Counted from the first letter of the stretch, positions 1-9,911 are shown. The stretch: DNA of 22,881 nucleotides from CAZOIA01 sp964579675 (GCA_964579675.1 CAZOIA010000087.1:1-22881); one strand, 5' to 3'. Made by a program: numbers and translations. Notes: generated from the sequence alone by a model not told the origin.

Positions 1-115
1 CCGCGTTGTAGATCGTCAGTTGCACCGTGTCCCGCGGCGGTACGGTGGACAGGTCGATGTTCCGCCCCAGTGCAGGGGAGATCAATAGCACAACGATGAT
101 CGCACTGCGTCTCAT
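1..115 (-). CDS. Secreted DUF4139-like paralog, N-terminal fragment (cut by window edge)
   Basis: This is the first 38 codons of a gene that runs off the left edge. The ATG at 115 lies only 2 bases past the stop codon of the gene at 118-1509, and a GAGG in the end of that gene can serve as ribosome binding site, so translation is probably coupled. The protein starts with a 17-residue signal-like segment (a short basic start, then a run of I, V and L, ending PALG), followed by RNIDLSTVPPRDTVQLTIYN. From PALG onward the visible protein is identical to the next paralog; the preceding 13 codons differ. Function is unknown; a secreted or periplasmic location is inferred from the signal peptide. 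Confidence 0.75.
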   Translation of the reverse strand, partial: MRRSAIIVVLLISPALGRNIDLSTVPPRDTVQLTIYNA

Positions 116-117
116 CC

Positions 118-1509
118 TCAGTCACCCTTTTCCAGTGTGACGTTCTGCTGTTTGGCGAGGTAGTTCTGCAGGGTGCGAACGTGGTAGGCCAGTTCGCTCT
201 TCTCGCCTGCCGGGCAGGTCGCCGTCATCTGCGGAGTCTGGTAGTCGTACAGCGTCGGCTCCAGCCGGCTGATGAAGAACGTGTGACCGCCGAACGTCCG
301 GCGAATCTCCACCTCGATCGGCTTGGCCCGGTAGTTACGGATACGCTCAACATACCGCGTGTGGTCCTCCCAGCCCGCCATCGTGTCGTCGATCTCGATC
401 CGGTGAGAGCCGTCCAGGTTGCGGTACACGTCGATGCCGCCCCGATGGAACCAGAAGTTGTCCCGCCAGGTCTTGAGCTTCACCCATTCGTGGATCACCT
501 CGGGATCGGGCCCGAGGTTCAGCTCGATGTCCTCGCCGATGGGGACGTACTTGATGTTCTGCTGGACGCGAAAGCTCAGCCCGTCGCGTCCGTTGTCGCG
601 GTAGAGGCGGACCACGCCGTCGGGCAGGGGGGTGGTCCCGAGCTTGGATTCCTCGTCGTTGACCAGCAGGAACATCCGGACCAGTTGGTCCCCGTACTCG
701 CGGGGGCGGTAGCGGTACTGGATCCTGAACGGCACGTCATCGCCCTCGAACGACCGCAGCCGCTTGCTCCAGCCGGTGGGGATCGTCTCGGTGCCCTCGA
801 TCGTATATATGAAGTACTCGCCCAGACCCTCCTTCGCGATCTCCTTGGGTGCGGCGACCAACGGCACCGCTCCCGTCACCGCAAGGCCATTGGCCAGGAA
901 AATGTGGCCGGCCTTTCTTCTGAGCTCATGGACTTGCGCGGCCTCCAGTTTCTCGACCGGCTTACCGAACTGGCGCTGGGCCAATTCCGCAATCTTCTCT
1001 ACCAGGTTGATCTTGCCGACCACGAGCCGGACCTGAGCGTCCTCGTACTCTTCGCCCGAGTTGTTGGACACCCGAACGTAACCCGTGATGTCCATCTGCG
1101 TCTCCTCGGGGTCGGTGATGCAGATGTAGTCGGCCGACCAGGTCAGACCGCTCGTGAAGTAGCTGATCTCCACCACCGCCTCGCCGTCGATCTCGGACTG
1201 TACGTTCCAGTAGAGCATCTGCGGCTTGTCGTGCGGGTAAGTCGTATCGAGCAGCTCGAGCTTGTCCGCCGCCTTGGGGAAGCGAAGCTCCACCGACGTC
1301 GGGTCGATCAGCGTATTCGCCCACGAGAATTGGAGCGGGTTGACGCCTTGCTTGAACGTGATCCGCCGGGTCTCGCGGACAAGCGTGAGGTCCTCCGCGT
1401 TGTAGATCGTCAGTTGCACCGTGTCCCGCGGCGGTACGGTGGACAGGTCAATGTTCCGCCCCAGTGCAGGTGCCACGAGCAGCAGAGTTAAGATGGTTAT
1501 GTGCTTCAT
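118..1509 (-). CDS. Secreted DUF4139-like hypothetical protein
   Basis: This is a 463-residue protein. I chose the ATG at 1509 because GAGG lies 7 bases upstream and a signal peptide (residues 1-17, ending PALG) follows directly; the longer open frame to 1698 only translates a tandem repeat. The mature start has the pattern of the DUF4139/DUF4140 family: a beta strand (VQLTIYN), LTLVRETRRITF, then GVNPLQFSWANTLIDPTSVEL. A Lys/Glu-rich, probably helical stretch lies near residues 165-205, and the rest looks beta-rich. No catalytic motif or membrane segment after the signal was recognised. The upstream neighbour 1700-2893 shares the GVN..(D/Q)F.WANT.I.P.S motif and is a more distant paralog; the downstream neighbour is nearly identical at its start. 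The family's biochemical role is not established. Confidence 0.8.
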   Translation of the reverse strand: MKHITILTLLLVAPALGRNIDLSTVPPRDTVQLTIYNAEDLTLVRETRRITFKQGVNPLQFSWANTLIDPTSVELRFPKAADKLELLDTTYPHDKPQMLYWNVQSEIDGEAVVEISYFTSGLTWSADYICITDPEETQMDITGYVRVSNNSGEEYEDAQVRLVVGKINLVEKIAELAQRQFGKPVEKLEAAQVHELRRKAGHIFLANGLAVTGAVPLVAAPKEIAKEGLGEYFIYTIEGTETIPTGWSKRLRSFEGDDVPFRIQYRYRPREYGDQLVRMFLLVNDEESKLGTTPLPDGVVRLYRDNGRDGLSFRVQQNIKYVPIGEDIELNLGPDPEVIHEWVKLKTWRDNFWFHRGGIDVYRNLDGSHRIEIDDTMAGWEDHTRYVERIRNYRAKPIEVEIRRTFGGHTFFISRLEPTLYDYQTPQMTATCPAGEKSELAYHVRTLQNYLAKQQNVTLEKGD

Positions 1510-1534
1510 GGTTATTCCTCGTTGCCTGTTAGAC

Positions 1535-1633
1535 GCGCTCCCCTTCGGGTCGCGGCTAAACACCAACGCGCTCCCCTTCGGGTCGCGGCTAAACGCCAGC
1601 GCGCTCCCCTTCGAGTCGCGGCTAAACGGGATG
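1535..1633. repeat. Three tandem 33-bp repeats with a conserved 27-bp core
   Basis: Three head-to-tail units begin at 1535, 1568 and 1601. Each has a 27-bp core that reads GCGCTCCCCTTCGGGTCGCG then GCTAAAC, followed by a 6-bp variable spacer. The third core has one change (GAG for GGG). The repeat lies in the 190-bp gap between two secreted paralogs. Read on the minus strand it would encode repeated SRDPKGSA, but it is upstream of the ribosome binding site chosen for the downstream gene. One inverted copy of the core is at 7868-7893. The 6-bp spacers are far too short for a CRISPR array. Confidence 0.9.
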
Positions 1634-1699
1634 CCCGGGCCGGAGACGGCCCGGCTCACTCCCGGCTGAACCCTGAATCCCAGACCCTGGGCGCTCATT

Positions 1700-2893
1700 T
1701 CACCACTCGTTCCTGATCACCACATGCAGTTTATGCACGACCTTCTCGGCGCTGCCGTCGTCGGCCCGGGGCGGCAACGGGATGTGGAAGATCACCTTGT
1801 CAAACGTGCTCTTCTCCTTGTCGAGCGTCTCGGCAAAGGTGGTCTCCTTGCCCAGTTCCCAATCCACGTCCCGCTTGGTGTCGCCGCGGACCTCGTTGCG
1901 AATATGCCGCAGCGACTCGGTCACGTCGAGAACCGCCGGCGAATCCTTGAAGTTCTCGATCTCGTACTTGATGACCACATCGTGATTGTGGAGGTTGCCT
2001 CCGCGGCGTTTCCTCTCGTTGCGTTCGATGGTGCGGATGACGACGATGTCGCGGGCCAGCCCAAGGTAGAGCTTCATCTCGTCGTCGATGGGCGTGAACC
2101 GGCCCCAATCCTCCCCGACGAAGGCGGTCCCGCCCTTGCCGTCGTCCTGGAAAATCCGGGCCTTGCCCGGCATGAGGGGGAACTTGCCGAGTTGGTGCTC
2201 GGCGTCGTTCTTGATCACGTAGTGCATCGGGACGCGGAGCTGGTTCTTGCCCCGGTCCAGGTAGTCGAACTCGACCGGGTCGCAGGTGTAGGTCTTCTGG
2301 ATCGGCACGCCGGCGAACTTGGCCGACAGGAGTTGCTTGGTCTCGTTGATCCCGATGGGCCGCTCGAAGTGGTCGCCGAACCCCGCCCACAGACCGGCCT
2401 CCCCGAATTCCTCGTTGGCCAGGTTGTGCAGCCGGATGTACTGCGAGAGCACCAGCGTCTTCTCGTCGTGAGAGGCGACCGCCCGGTACTCGAAGCTCTT
2501 GTTGAGCTGCCCGATCATGTAGCTGATCCGGACCCGGGCCGGACCGGATTCCTCCGCCGCCACCTTCCAGACCAGGGCGTTTTCGTTGGGCGGATAGCTG
2601 ACCGAGAGCACCTTGACCCGATCCGGGTCGGCCAGGGCCCGGAACTGGATACTACCGGGGCCGATCGTGGTGTTGGCCCAGGCGAAATCCACCTGGTTGA
2701 CACCCCTCAGGAGCGGTACTACTCGCTCCTCCTCCACCAGCGTGACGTTGGGGTGATCGAGCTGGATTTCCACCCGCTCCCGCTTGGGCAGCGTGATGAG
2801 CTTGACCCGAGCCAGGGCCTGCGGTGGGGTTGCCAGCCCGACCGCTATCAGTCCTGCCAGGACGACAGTTCGAATGTCGCAATGCTGGTTCAT
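1700..2893 (-). CDS. Secreted DUF4139-like hypothetical protein, divergent paralog
   Basis: This is a 397-residue protein with an ATG at 2893 and a strong GGAGG 8 bases upstream. Residues 1 to about 29 form a signal peptide ending QALA. The segment after it (VEIQLDHPNVTLVEEERVVP, then GVNQVDFAWANTTIGPGS) aligns by eye with the start of the 118-1509 protein, so the two are paralogs. It is shorter and lacks most of the Lys/Glu-rich helical stretch of that neighbour. The rest alternates charged and aliphatic residues as in beta-sandwich proteins, with no motif I can name. It is the first gene of the paralog cluster and follows the phosphate transporter after 230 bp that hold two inverted repeats, so it probably has its own transcript. 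A GATAAT at 2965-2970 on the minus strand is a possible -10 box, without a clear -35. Confidence 0.8.
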   Translation of the reverse strand: MNQHCDIRTVVLAGLIAVGLATPPQALARVKLITLPKRERVEIQLDHPNVTLVEEERVVPLLRGVNQVDFAWANTTIGPGSIQFRALADPDRVKVLSVSYPPNENALVWKVAAEESGPARVRISYMIGQLNKSFEYRAVASHDEKTLVLSQYIRLHNLANEEFGEAGLWAGFGDHFERPIGINETKQLLSAKFAGVPIQKTYTCDPVEFDYLDRGKNQLRVPMHYVIKNDAEHQLGKFPLMPGKARIFQDDGKGGTAFVGEDWGRFTPIDDEMKLYLGLARDIVVIRTIERNERKRRGGNLHNHDVVIKYEIENFKDSPAVLDVTESLRHIRNEVRGDTKRDVDWELGKETTFAETLDKEKSTFDKVIFHIPLPPRADDGSAEKVVHKLHVVIRNEW

Positions 2894-2997
2894 CAGGATA
2901 TCCTCCAGAACTCAGTCTGTAAGTTAGCGTCGATCCCGCCCCCCGGGGAGGCGGGTACCGAGAGATTATCGTTGCTCGCCCGTAGTAGACGCCGCCA

Positions 2998-3016
2998 GCC
3001 GGGAAAAGTTCCCGGC
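2998..3016. terminator. Perfect hairpin downstream of the PiT gene
   Basis: An 8-bp arm GCCGGGAA and its exact complement TTCCCGGC enclose a 3-base loop. The hairpin lies about 108 bases past the minus-strand stop of the phosphate transporter. No T-run follows on the minus strand, so a role as terminator is inferred only from position and stem quality. Confidence 0.35.
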
Positions 3017-3028
3017 GAAAACAGCAGA

Positions 3029-3068
3029 CCGCCAACCGAGCGAGAACCAATGAAGCCTGGGTTGGCGG
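3029..3068. repeat. 9-bp perfect inverted repeat with 22-base loop
   Basis: CCGCCAACC at 3029-3037 is exactly complementary to GGTTGGCGG at 3060-3068. It lies between the PiT stop and the hairpin at 2998-3016, so transcripts leaving the phosphate operon would carry two strong stem-loops in a row. It could be part of a termination or mRNA-stability region. Confidence 0.5.
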
Positions 3069-3123
3069 CCCGGGGCGGGGTGCGGGGGAACGCCACCGGA
3101 TCCCAGCCGGCGGTCACTTGGAC

Positions 3124-4704
3124 CTACCCTTCGGGCTCGGTGAACTCTTCGGGATAGACGCGCTCGTGGGCCTGCTGACGGACCCGCTGCTCCTGGGCGT
3201 CCCCGACCTTCTTGAGCCTTCGGCGCAGGAGCAGGTTCAGCACGACGCCGGCCAACGTTCCCCCCACGCCGAGGTGATAGACGAGCAAACAGACAAGGCC
3301 CGCTGCGACCGCGGCGATCGCGGCCGAAGCGAACCAACTGAAAACCACCCAGATGGTCCGGCCCAGCTTCAGGTCCGCGTCGCCCCGCTGCAGAATGCGG
3401 TCGGCTGCTCCCGTGGCGACCACCGCCGCGAACGCCACGTAGGTCGTCGAAACCGGAAGCCCGAGACTGGACGCCGTTGCGATAACGCTCGCCGACACCG
3501 TGAGAATCACGCACGCCCGAAGCGGATCGTAGTGCATCTTCTTGCCCGCGGGCGTCAGAGCGGGGGGCGGGGCCAGCGTTGGAGCCCGGCCCCGAAGCCG
3601 CATCAGCATCCTTGCCAGCACGATACACCACTGAGGCGCCCACAACGCGACATTGTGGGCCATGCTCCCCGTATGCACTGCCGCCCGCGTGACCCGCTGG
3701 GCGTTGCGGGTGGTCATGCCCAGAAGCAGAAGGAGCCCGCAGCACAGCAGCAGCCTCCAGTCGACGTCGACCCTTGTGGCCCTTGCGACGTCCTTAAACT
3801 TGAACAGGTTCCATGCGGCCAAGCCCGGCGAAGCGCAGTTGGCCAGGTCGTTCTGACCGAAGGCGAAGCCCATTGCGATCATACCGATGATGGCCAGAAC
3901 CGGAAACAGCCAGTAGGCCGCCTTTTCCCGGAGTGCAACCAGGCAGGCATGGATCAAGATCGCGAACAACACCCAGAGGGCGAACACGATGGCCGCCGTC
4001 GAGTATTCACCCACCAGGTTGTCCAAGACCACCTCGATCTTGTGGTGCCAATGCTGAACCGCGGCTACTCCTTTCATCCCCTTCACGAGCATGAAGTAGC
4101 AGATGGCAGCCAACATGCCACCGCCCGCCCAACTGCCGTGCATCAACAGCGTGGCCAGATGCTGACTCCGGTCGCGAATCGCGCCCCGCACCACCCGCTG
4201 AATGAGAAAACCGGCCGCACCGCTGATGGAAATGGAACAGATGATGCCGGAGAGCACGGCACCGGCCATGTTCCAGTGCACGATGCCGAAGCCGCCGAGA
4301 GCAAACGAGGCCCCGAGCAACTCGAACACCAGGCAAGCGGTCGTGCTGATGGGCATCCCGAATGCCGAGTACCCGTACAGAAGCACGGTATCCACAATGT
4401 AAACGGCGGTGTAGACGGCAAATGCCTGGGCGAGCGTCAGTTGTATCGGGTCAAAGATGCCCTTGCGAGCGGTGTCGATGACCGGTGAGGCGAGCGTTGC
4501 CCCGAGCACCACGCCCGCCCCGGCGATCCATACCGCCGTCTCCCGACGCAGGATCCGGGCCCCGAACACCGCGTTGACCAGGTTCGCCGCGTCGTTCCGG
4601 CCCACTTCCACGGTGTCCCAGGCCATCATGGCCGCGGCCAGCGCCACGCAGCTATAAAGAAATGCCGGTGACAGATCGGAAGAGGCGATCAGCAAATCCC
4701 ACAT
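3124..4704 (-). CDS. Inorganic phosphate transporter, PiT family
   Basis: This is a 526-residue, very hydrophobic inner-membrane protein with about ten or more membrane segments. PiT proteins carry metal-phosphate in symport with protons or sodium. The two inverted halves each show the family signature: GRNDAAN at residues 35-41 with PISTT further on, and GQNDLAN from residue 283 (N285, D286) with LPVSTT further on. A hydrophilic loop near residues 375-395 separates late membrane segments, and the C-terminus is a charged tail (RRRLKKVGDAQEQ). The first signature has Arg where many relatives have Ala (GANDVAN). The ATG at 4704 has only a weak GGAG 11 bases upstream. It follows the DUF47 gene by 59 bp in the same direction, the classic pairing for this transporter. 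Confidence 0.93.
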   Translation of the reverse strand: MWDLLIASSDLSPAFLYSCVALAAAMMAWDTVEVGRNDAANLVNAVFGARILRRETAVWIAGAGVVLGATLASPVIDTARKGIFDPIQLTLAQAFAVYTAVYIVDTVLLYGYSAFGMPISTTACLVFELLGASFALGGFGIVHWNMAGAVLSGIICSISISGAAGFLIQRVVRGAIRDRSQHLATLLMHGSWAGGGMLAAICYFMLVKGMKGVAAVQHWHHKIEVVLDNLVGEYSTAAIVFALWVLFAILIHACLVALREKAAYWLFPVLAIIGMIAMGFAFGQNDLANCASPGLAAWNLFKFKDVARATRVDVDWRLLLCCGLLLLLGMTTRNAQRVTRAAVHTGSMAHNVALWAPQWCIVLARMLMRLRGRAPTLAPPPALTPAGKKMHYDPLRACVILTVSASVIATASSLGLPVSTTYVAFAAVVATGAADRILQRGDADLKLGRTIWVVFSWFASAAIAAVAAGLVCLLVYHLGVGGTLAGVVLNLLLRRRLKKVGDAQEQRVRQQAHERVYPEEFTEPEG

Positions 4705-4763
4705 GCGGCGGGAAGCTCCGTGTCCTCAGGGGTCTGTTCGGCTCATGAGCAGCCCAGGGAGGT

Positions 4764-5432
4764 TCACCTCACCAGCATCCGGCGTAAACGCTCCGCAGTC
4801 TTATCGGCGTGATTGGCCAGTCGGCCCAGCTCTCGAAAAACGTTCGACCACAGCATGATGTCGGTGGCCCGAAGCTCGTCCTCAAGGGCGAACAGCTTCT
4901 GGGCGACGGTGAATTGGGCCTTGTCCGCTCTCCATTCCGCGTGCTCGGCCTCGGCCACAAGATCGAGGATCTCCTGCACGCGCGTCCCCCCGAAGTCCGC
5001 CTCGACCAGGCTCGCCAACTGGTCCCCGCACTGGAAGAGGACTTCGCACACGTGCATGACGCGTTTCACGTACTCCTGCACGTCGTCAGCCAGCGCCGCG
5101 GGCAGCGTCAGGTGCTTGATCGTCAACCCGACCGCCACGTCCTCCACGGAGTCCGCCACGTCGTCCTGCAGCTTCAGATAGGCCAGCAGATCGCCCCGGT
5201 AGATCGGCAGGTAGAAGGACTTCGGGATCCGTCGGCGGATCTCGGTCTTGATCTGGTCTGCCTCGTGCTCGAGTTTGAAGACCTGTTCACTCAACCGCTT
5301 GAGCCCGTCGAAATCCTGCTGCCGGACACACTCGAAGATCGGCTCGACCAGGGCCACACACTCTTTAACCCTGGCCATGTGCGCGTTGAGCGGCCCGAAG
5401 GGCGATTCCTGGAAACGCTCGAAAACGTTCAC
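4764..5432 (-). CDS. DUF47 / PhoU-like phosphate transport regulator
   Basis: This is a 222-residue all-helical protein of the DUF47 family (TIGR00153 type), related to PhoU. Members commonly sit beside PiT transporters and are thought to modulate them. The two metal-binding style PhoU motifs are visible: EHEAD at residues 55-59 and LQDDVADSVED at 88-98. There is no signal peptide or membrane segment, so it is cytoplasmic. The start is GTG at 5432, with GGAG 8 bases upstream; no in-frame ATG fits the conserved N-terminus (NVFERF). It is the first gene of a two-gene operon with PiT, behind a candidate promoter at 5530-5559. Confidence 0.92.
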   Translation of the reverse strand: MNVFERFQESPFGPLNAHMARVKECVALVEPIFECVRQQDFDGLKRLSEQVFKLEHEADQIKTEIRRRIPKSFYLPIYRGDLLAYLKLQDDVADSVEDVAVGLTIKHLTLPAALADDVQEYVKRVMHVCEVLFQCGDQLASLVEADFGGTRVQEILDLVAEAEHAEWRADKAQFTVAQKLFALEDELRATDIMLWSNVFRELGRLANHADKTAERLRRMLVR

Positions 5433-5529
5433 TTGACATTCTCCGCAACCGGAACCCCAGTCGCCGCCTCAGGCGCAACCGGGAAGCCGCCGCGGCTGTG
5501 CCGTTGCACGAAGCGACTGGTCGGGCGCT

Positions 5530-5559
5530 AGTATAGGCCCCCGCGAGCCAGTCGTCCAA
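5530..5559 (-). promoter_or_regulatory. Candidate sigma-70 promoter for the DUF47-PiT operon
   Basis: On the minus strand TTGGAC (5559-5554) and TATACT (5535-5530) are separated by 18 bases. Transcription would begin near 5523, giving a leader of about 90 bases. The 330-bp gap 5433-5762 between the divergent DUF47 and uvrB genes otherwise holds only a second candidate promoter facing uvrB; I saw no PHO-box-like direct repeats in it. Confidence 0.45.
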
Positions 5560-5661
5560 ACAGAATCCCAGGCGGTCGCTCACGATTCCCTGACAATCGG
5601 CGGCGTTCGTCGGGCCCCGCTCGCCCCGGCCGCCGGGGAGACAGCCAGCCGCCACCGGGAT

Positions 5662-5690
5662 TTGAAGCCCGCCGACCCCGTGCATAACAT
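5662..5690 (+). promoter_or_regulatory. Candidate promoter for uvrB
   Basis: TTGAAG (5662-5667) and TAACAT (5685-5690) are 17 bases apart, about 70 bases before the uvrB start. Both boxes are imperfect. No convincing LexA-type palindrome was seen nearby, so SOS control cannot be claimed. Confidence 0.3.
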
Positions 5691-5762
5691 GATGTGGTCG
5701 CGCCCACCCCGCCGTCGCTCCTGTGTGAGGGGCCCCAGGCGCGGGGCAAGAGCATTCTCCGG

Positions 5763-7763
<2,001 letters not shown>

Positions 7764-7773
7764 ATAGGGATCG

Positions 7774-7825
7774 GGAACTGGGCACTGGGGATTAGGAACT
7801 GGGCACTGGGGATTAGGAACTGGGG
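7774..7825. repeat. 21-bp tandem repeat, about 2.5 units
   Basis: The unit reads GGAACTGGGCACTGGGGATT plus a final A. It is repeated exactly at 7774-7794 and 7795-7815, with a partial third copy at 7816-7825. It starts 11 bases after the uvrB stop codon and contains no open reading frame of its own. Confidence 0.85.
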
Positions 7826-7867
7826 TATCCCGACAGCGCCGGTGGGCCTGGATTCCAGGGATTGGCT

Positions 7868-7893
7868 GTTTAGCCGCGACCCGAAGGGGAGCG
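7868..7893. repeat. Single inverted copy of the 27-bp core repeat
   Basis: This segment (GTTTAGCCGCGACCCGAAGG then GGAGCG) is the reverse complement of the core found three times at 1535-1633, matching the first 26 bases; the 27th differs. It lies 37 bases before nadC. Its reappearance more than 6 kb away in unrelated intergenic DNA shows that the core is a dispersed repeat. Confidence 0.85.
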
Positions 7894-7929
7894 TGTTTCG
7901 ATTAACCCGTATCGCAAGAGATGTAGACC

Positions 7930-8817
7930 ATGCCCCAGCATCTTGATCGCCAACGGCTCCGCCGGCTCTGGGAAGACGCCTTGTCCGAGGACGGCTTCGA
8001 CCGCGACGTGACCTCACTTGCGGCGGTGGACGAGACGGCGATTGGGACCGCCCGTATCGTTGCCCGCGAGGCCGGCGTCTTTGCCGGATCGGTCATCTTT
8101 GAGCTGCTTCGCGAAGCCCACACCCCCTGGTTCACGGTGGACCTCGCGGTCAGCGACGGGGACTTACTCCACGCCGGCACCGTGATCGCAACCCTCGCCG
8201 GCCCGATGCGCCGCTTGCTGGGCATCGAACGAACGCTGCTCAACTTCCTCCAGCGGCTTTGCGGCGTGGCCACCCTCACCCGCCGGTACGTGGACGCCGT
8301 CGCTGGCACGGATGCGAAGCTCTACGACACCCGCAAGACGATCCCCGGCTGGCGGCAGCTCGACAAGTACGCCGTTCGTTGCGGCGGCGGGCACAACCAT
8401 CGCACGGGTCTGCACGACGCCCTGCTGGTTAAGGACAATCATCTGGCCAACGTGGAGTTGAACCGGCTCGCGTCGGTCGCCTCCGAGATGATCAGCCAGG
8501 CATCCACGTTGAGCCCGCCCCTGCACTTCGTGGGATTCGAAGCGGACACGCTCGAGCAGCTCGATGAACTGCTCAAGGTCGCCGGGATCGACGTGGTTAT
8601 GCTGGACAACTTCACACCCGCTCAGATGCGGGAAGCCGTCAAGCGCCGCGACGCAGGGGGCTTGGCCGGCAAGGTCGCACTGGAGGCCTCCGGCGGCGTG
8701 GACCTTGGATCCGTCGCCAGGATCGCCGCCACCGGCGTCGAACGCATCTCCGTGGGAGCGATTACACACTCGGTGCCCGCCATCGACATCAGCATGGAGA
8801 TCGAGCCCGAAGCGTAG
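7930..8817 (+). CDS. nadC: Nicotinate-nucleotide pyrophosphorylase (carboxylating)
   Basis: NadC, quinolinate phosphoribosyltransferase, converts quinolinate and PRPP to nicotinate mononucleotide, CO2 and pyrophosphate in de novo NAD synthesis. The 295-residue length is usual. The diagnostic block is present: DTRKT from residue 133, then PGWRQLDKYAVRCGGGHNHR, followed by GLHDALLVKDNH. The phosphate-binding region EASGGV starts at residue 252, and SVGAITHS follows near the C-terminus. The N-terminal alpha/beta lid (LWEDALSEDGFDRDVT) is intact. The ATG at 7930 has only a weak purine stretch (AAGAG) upstream. No nadA or nadB is in the window. Its 3' end faces the ROK kinase gene. Confidence 0.97.
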   Translation: MPQHLDRQRLRRLWEDALSEDGFDRDVTSLAAVDETAIGTARIVAREAGVFAGSVIFELLREAHTPWFTVDLAVSDGDLLHAGTVIATLAGPMRRLLGIERTLLNFLQRLCGVATLTRRYVDAVAGTDAKLYDTRKTIPGWRQLDKYAVRCGGGHNHRTGLHDALLVKDNHLANVELNRLASVASEMISQASTLSPPLHFVGFEADTLEQLDELLKVAGIDVVMLDNFTPAQMREAVKRRDAGGLAGKVALEASGGVDLGSVARIAATGVERISVGAITHSVPAIDISMEIEPEA

Positions 8818-8893
8818 AACTGCTGGTGCCCGTGACTGCACCCTTTCTCACATTCGGGCGTTCCACGCGAGTCGTCCCGGCCGAGTCGGACAT

Positions 8894-8911
8894 CGGCCGC
8901 CCCGGCGGCCG
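8894..8911. terminator. GC hairpin between convergent nadC and ROK kinase
   Basis: CGGCCGCC and its exact complement GGCGGCCG flank two bases (in practice a shorter stem with a larger loop). It lies in the 116-bp gap between two converging stop codons and could act in both directions. No T-run follows, so the call rests on position. Confidence 0.3.
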
Positions 8912-8933
8912 CCCGGTACCCGCTGCCCGTCCA

Positions 8934-9911
8934 TCACCAGTCGCCGGTACGGTGTGCCTCCCACGCGCAGCCCGCCGCCCCGATGAAGCCTGCGTCGTTG
9001 CCGAGGGTGGCGAAACGAATCTCCGGGCGGTCGTCCATGAGCTCCCACGCCAACTCGCGGGAATACCGCCGGATGGGCTCCAACAGAAAGTCGCCGGCGG
9101 CGATCATGCCCCCCGCCAGCACGACCCGCTGGGGGTTCGTCACATGCTGCATGACGACGATGGCGACGCTCAGGTAGTAGCATGCCGCATCCCAGACTTC
9201 CCGGGCCAGGTCGTCGCCCGCCTTGGCGGCTTCGACGACATGCTCAGCCATCAACGTCTCACCGGCGTCTACGCGGGCCTTTAGACTGCTCGGCCGGCTG
9301 GCGGCGATCAATTCCTCCGCATGCCGGGCCAGAAAGTACGCCGACGAATACGCCTCCACGCAACCGAGCTGGCCGCAGGAGCACCTCCGCCCGCCGGGAT
9401 TCGCCAGGATGTGGCCTAACTCGGCCCCGTTCTCGAAGTGCCCGCGGAGCAGTCTGCCCTCACTGATTACGCCCCCGCCAACCCCCGTGCCCAGCGTGAA
9501 CATCACCAGGTCGGAAACACCCTTGCCCGCACCAGCCCAGAACTCGCCCCAGGCCGCAGCATTGGCGTCGTTCTCCAGCGTGGTTCGGATCCCCGTGCGC
9601 TCCGCGATAATGTCGCGAAGAGGTGTATCCTTCAGGCAGGGCAAGTTACCCGGGTTGATCACCAGACCCTTTCGGTGGCTCAGCGGACCCGGAGAGCCAA
9701 TACCGACTCCCACCACCTCGCCGTGTTCCACGCCCCCTTTGGTGATGGCCCGCCGGGCCGCCCCCGCGATGTTGGCGATCACCCGCTCCGCGCCACGGTC
9801 CACCTCCGCCGGCACGCTGAAACTGCACTTGACGTTCGCCTCCGCGTCCAGAAGACCTGCCTTGATGTTGGTCCCGCCCAGATCCACGCCGATACAGTAG
9901 CCATTCGCCAT
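8934..9911 (-). CDS. ROK-family sugar kinase, probable glucokinase
   Basis: This is a 325-residue cytoplasmic kinase of the ROK family, which phosphorylates glucose or related sugars with ATP. The N-terminal phosphate-binding loop GVDLGGTNIKAG is at residues 8-19. The catalytic Asp is D115 in LENDANAAAWGE, and a second phosphate motif (TLGTGVGGGVI) follows. The zinc site is complete: His167 in ELGH, then C177, C179 and C184 in CSCGQLGC, with VEAY after. The C-terminal motif VVLAGGMIAAGD is also present. There is no N-terminal helix-turn-helix, so it is an enzyme rather than a ROK repressor. The exact sugar cannot be read from sequence; glucose is the most likely. It stands alone, 173 bp after the transglutaminase gene. 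Confidence 0.92.
   Translation of the reverse strand: MANGYCIGVDLGGTNIKAGLLDAEANVKCSFSVPAEVDRGAERVIANIAGAARRAITKGGVEHGEVVGVGIGSPGPLSHRKGLVINPGNLPCLKDTPLRDIIAERTGIRTTLENDANAAAWGEFWAGAGKGVSDLVMFTLGTGVGGGVISEGRLLRGHFENGAELGHILANPGGRRCSCGQLGCVEAYSSAYFLARHAEELIAASRPSSLKARVDAGETLMAEHVVEAAKAGDDLAREVWDAACYYLSVAIVVMQHVTNPQRVVLAGGMIAAGDFLLEPIRRYSRELAWELMDDRPEIRFATLGNDAGFIGAAGCAWEAHRTGDW

Noticed and set aside
1535..1633. Possible CRISPR array
   Set aside because: The cores are separated by only 6 bases, there are only three units, and no cas gene is present.
1724..3157. Plus-strand open frame of 477 codons opposite the secreted paralog
   Set aside because: It is antisense to a gene with a signal peptide and a strong ribosome binding site, and runs through intergenic hairpins; no recognisable domain.
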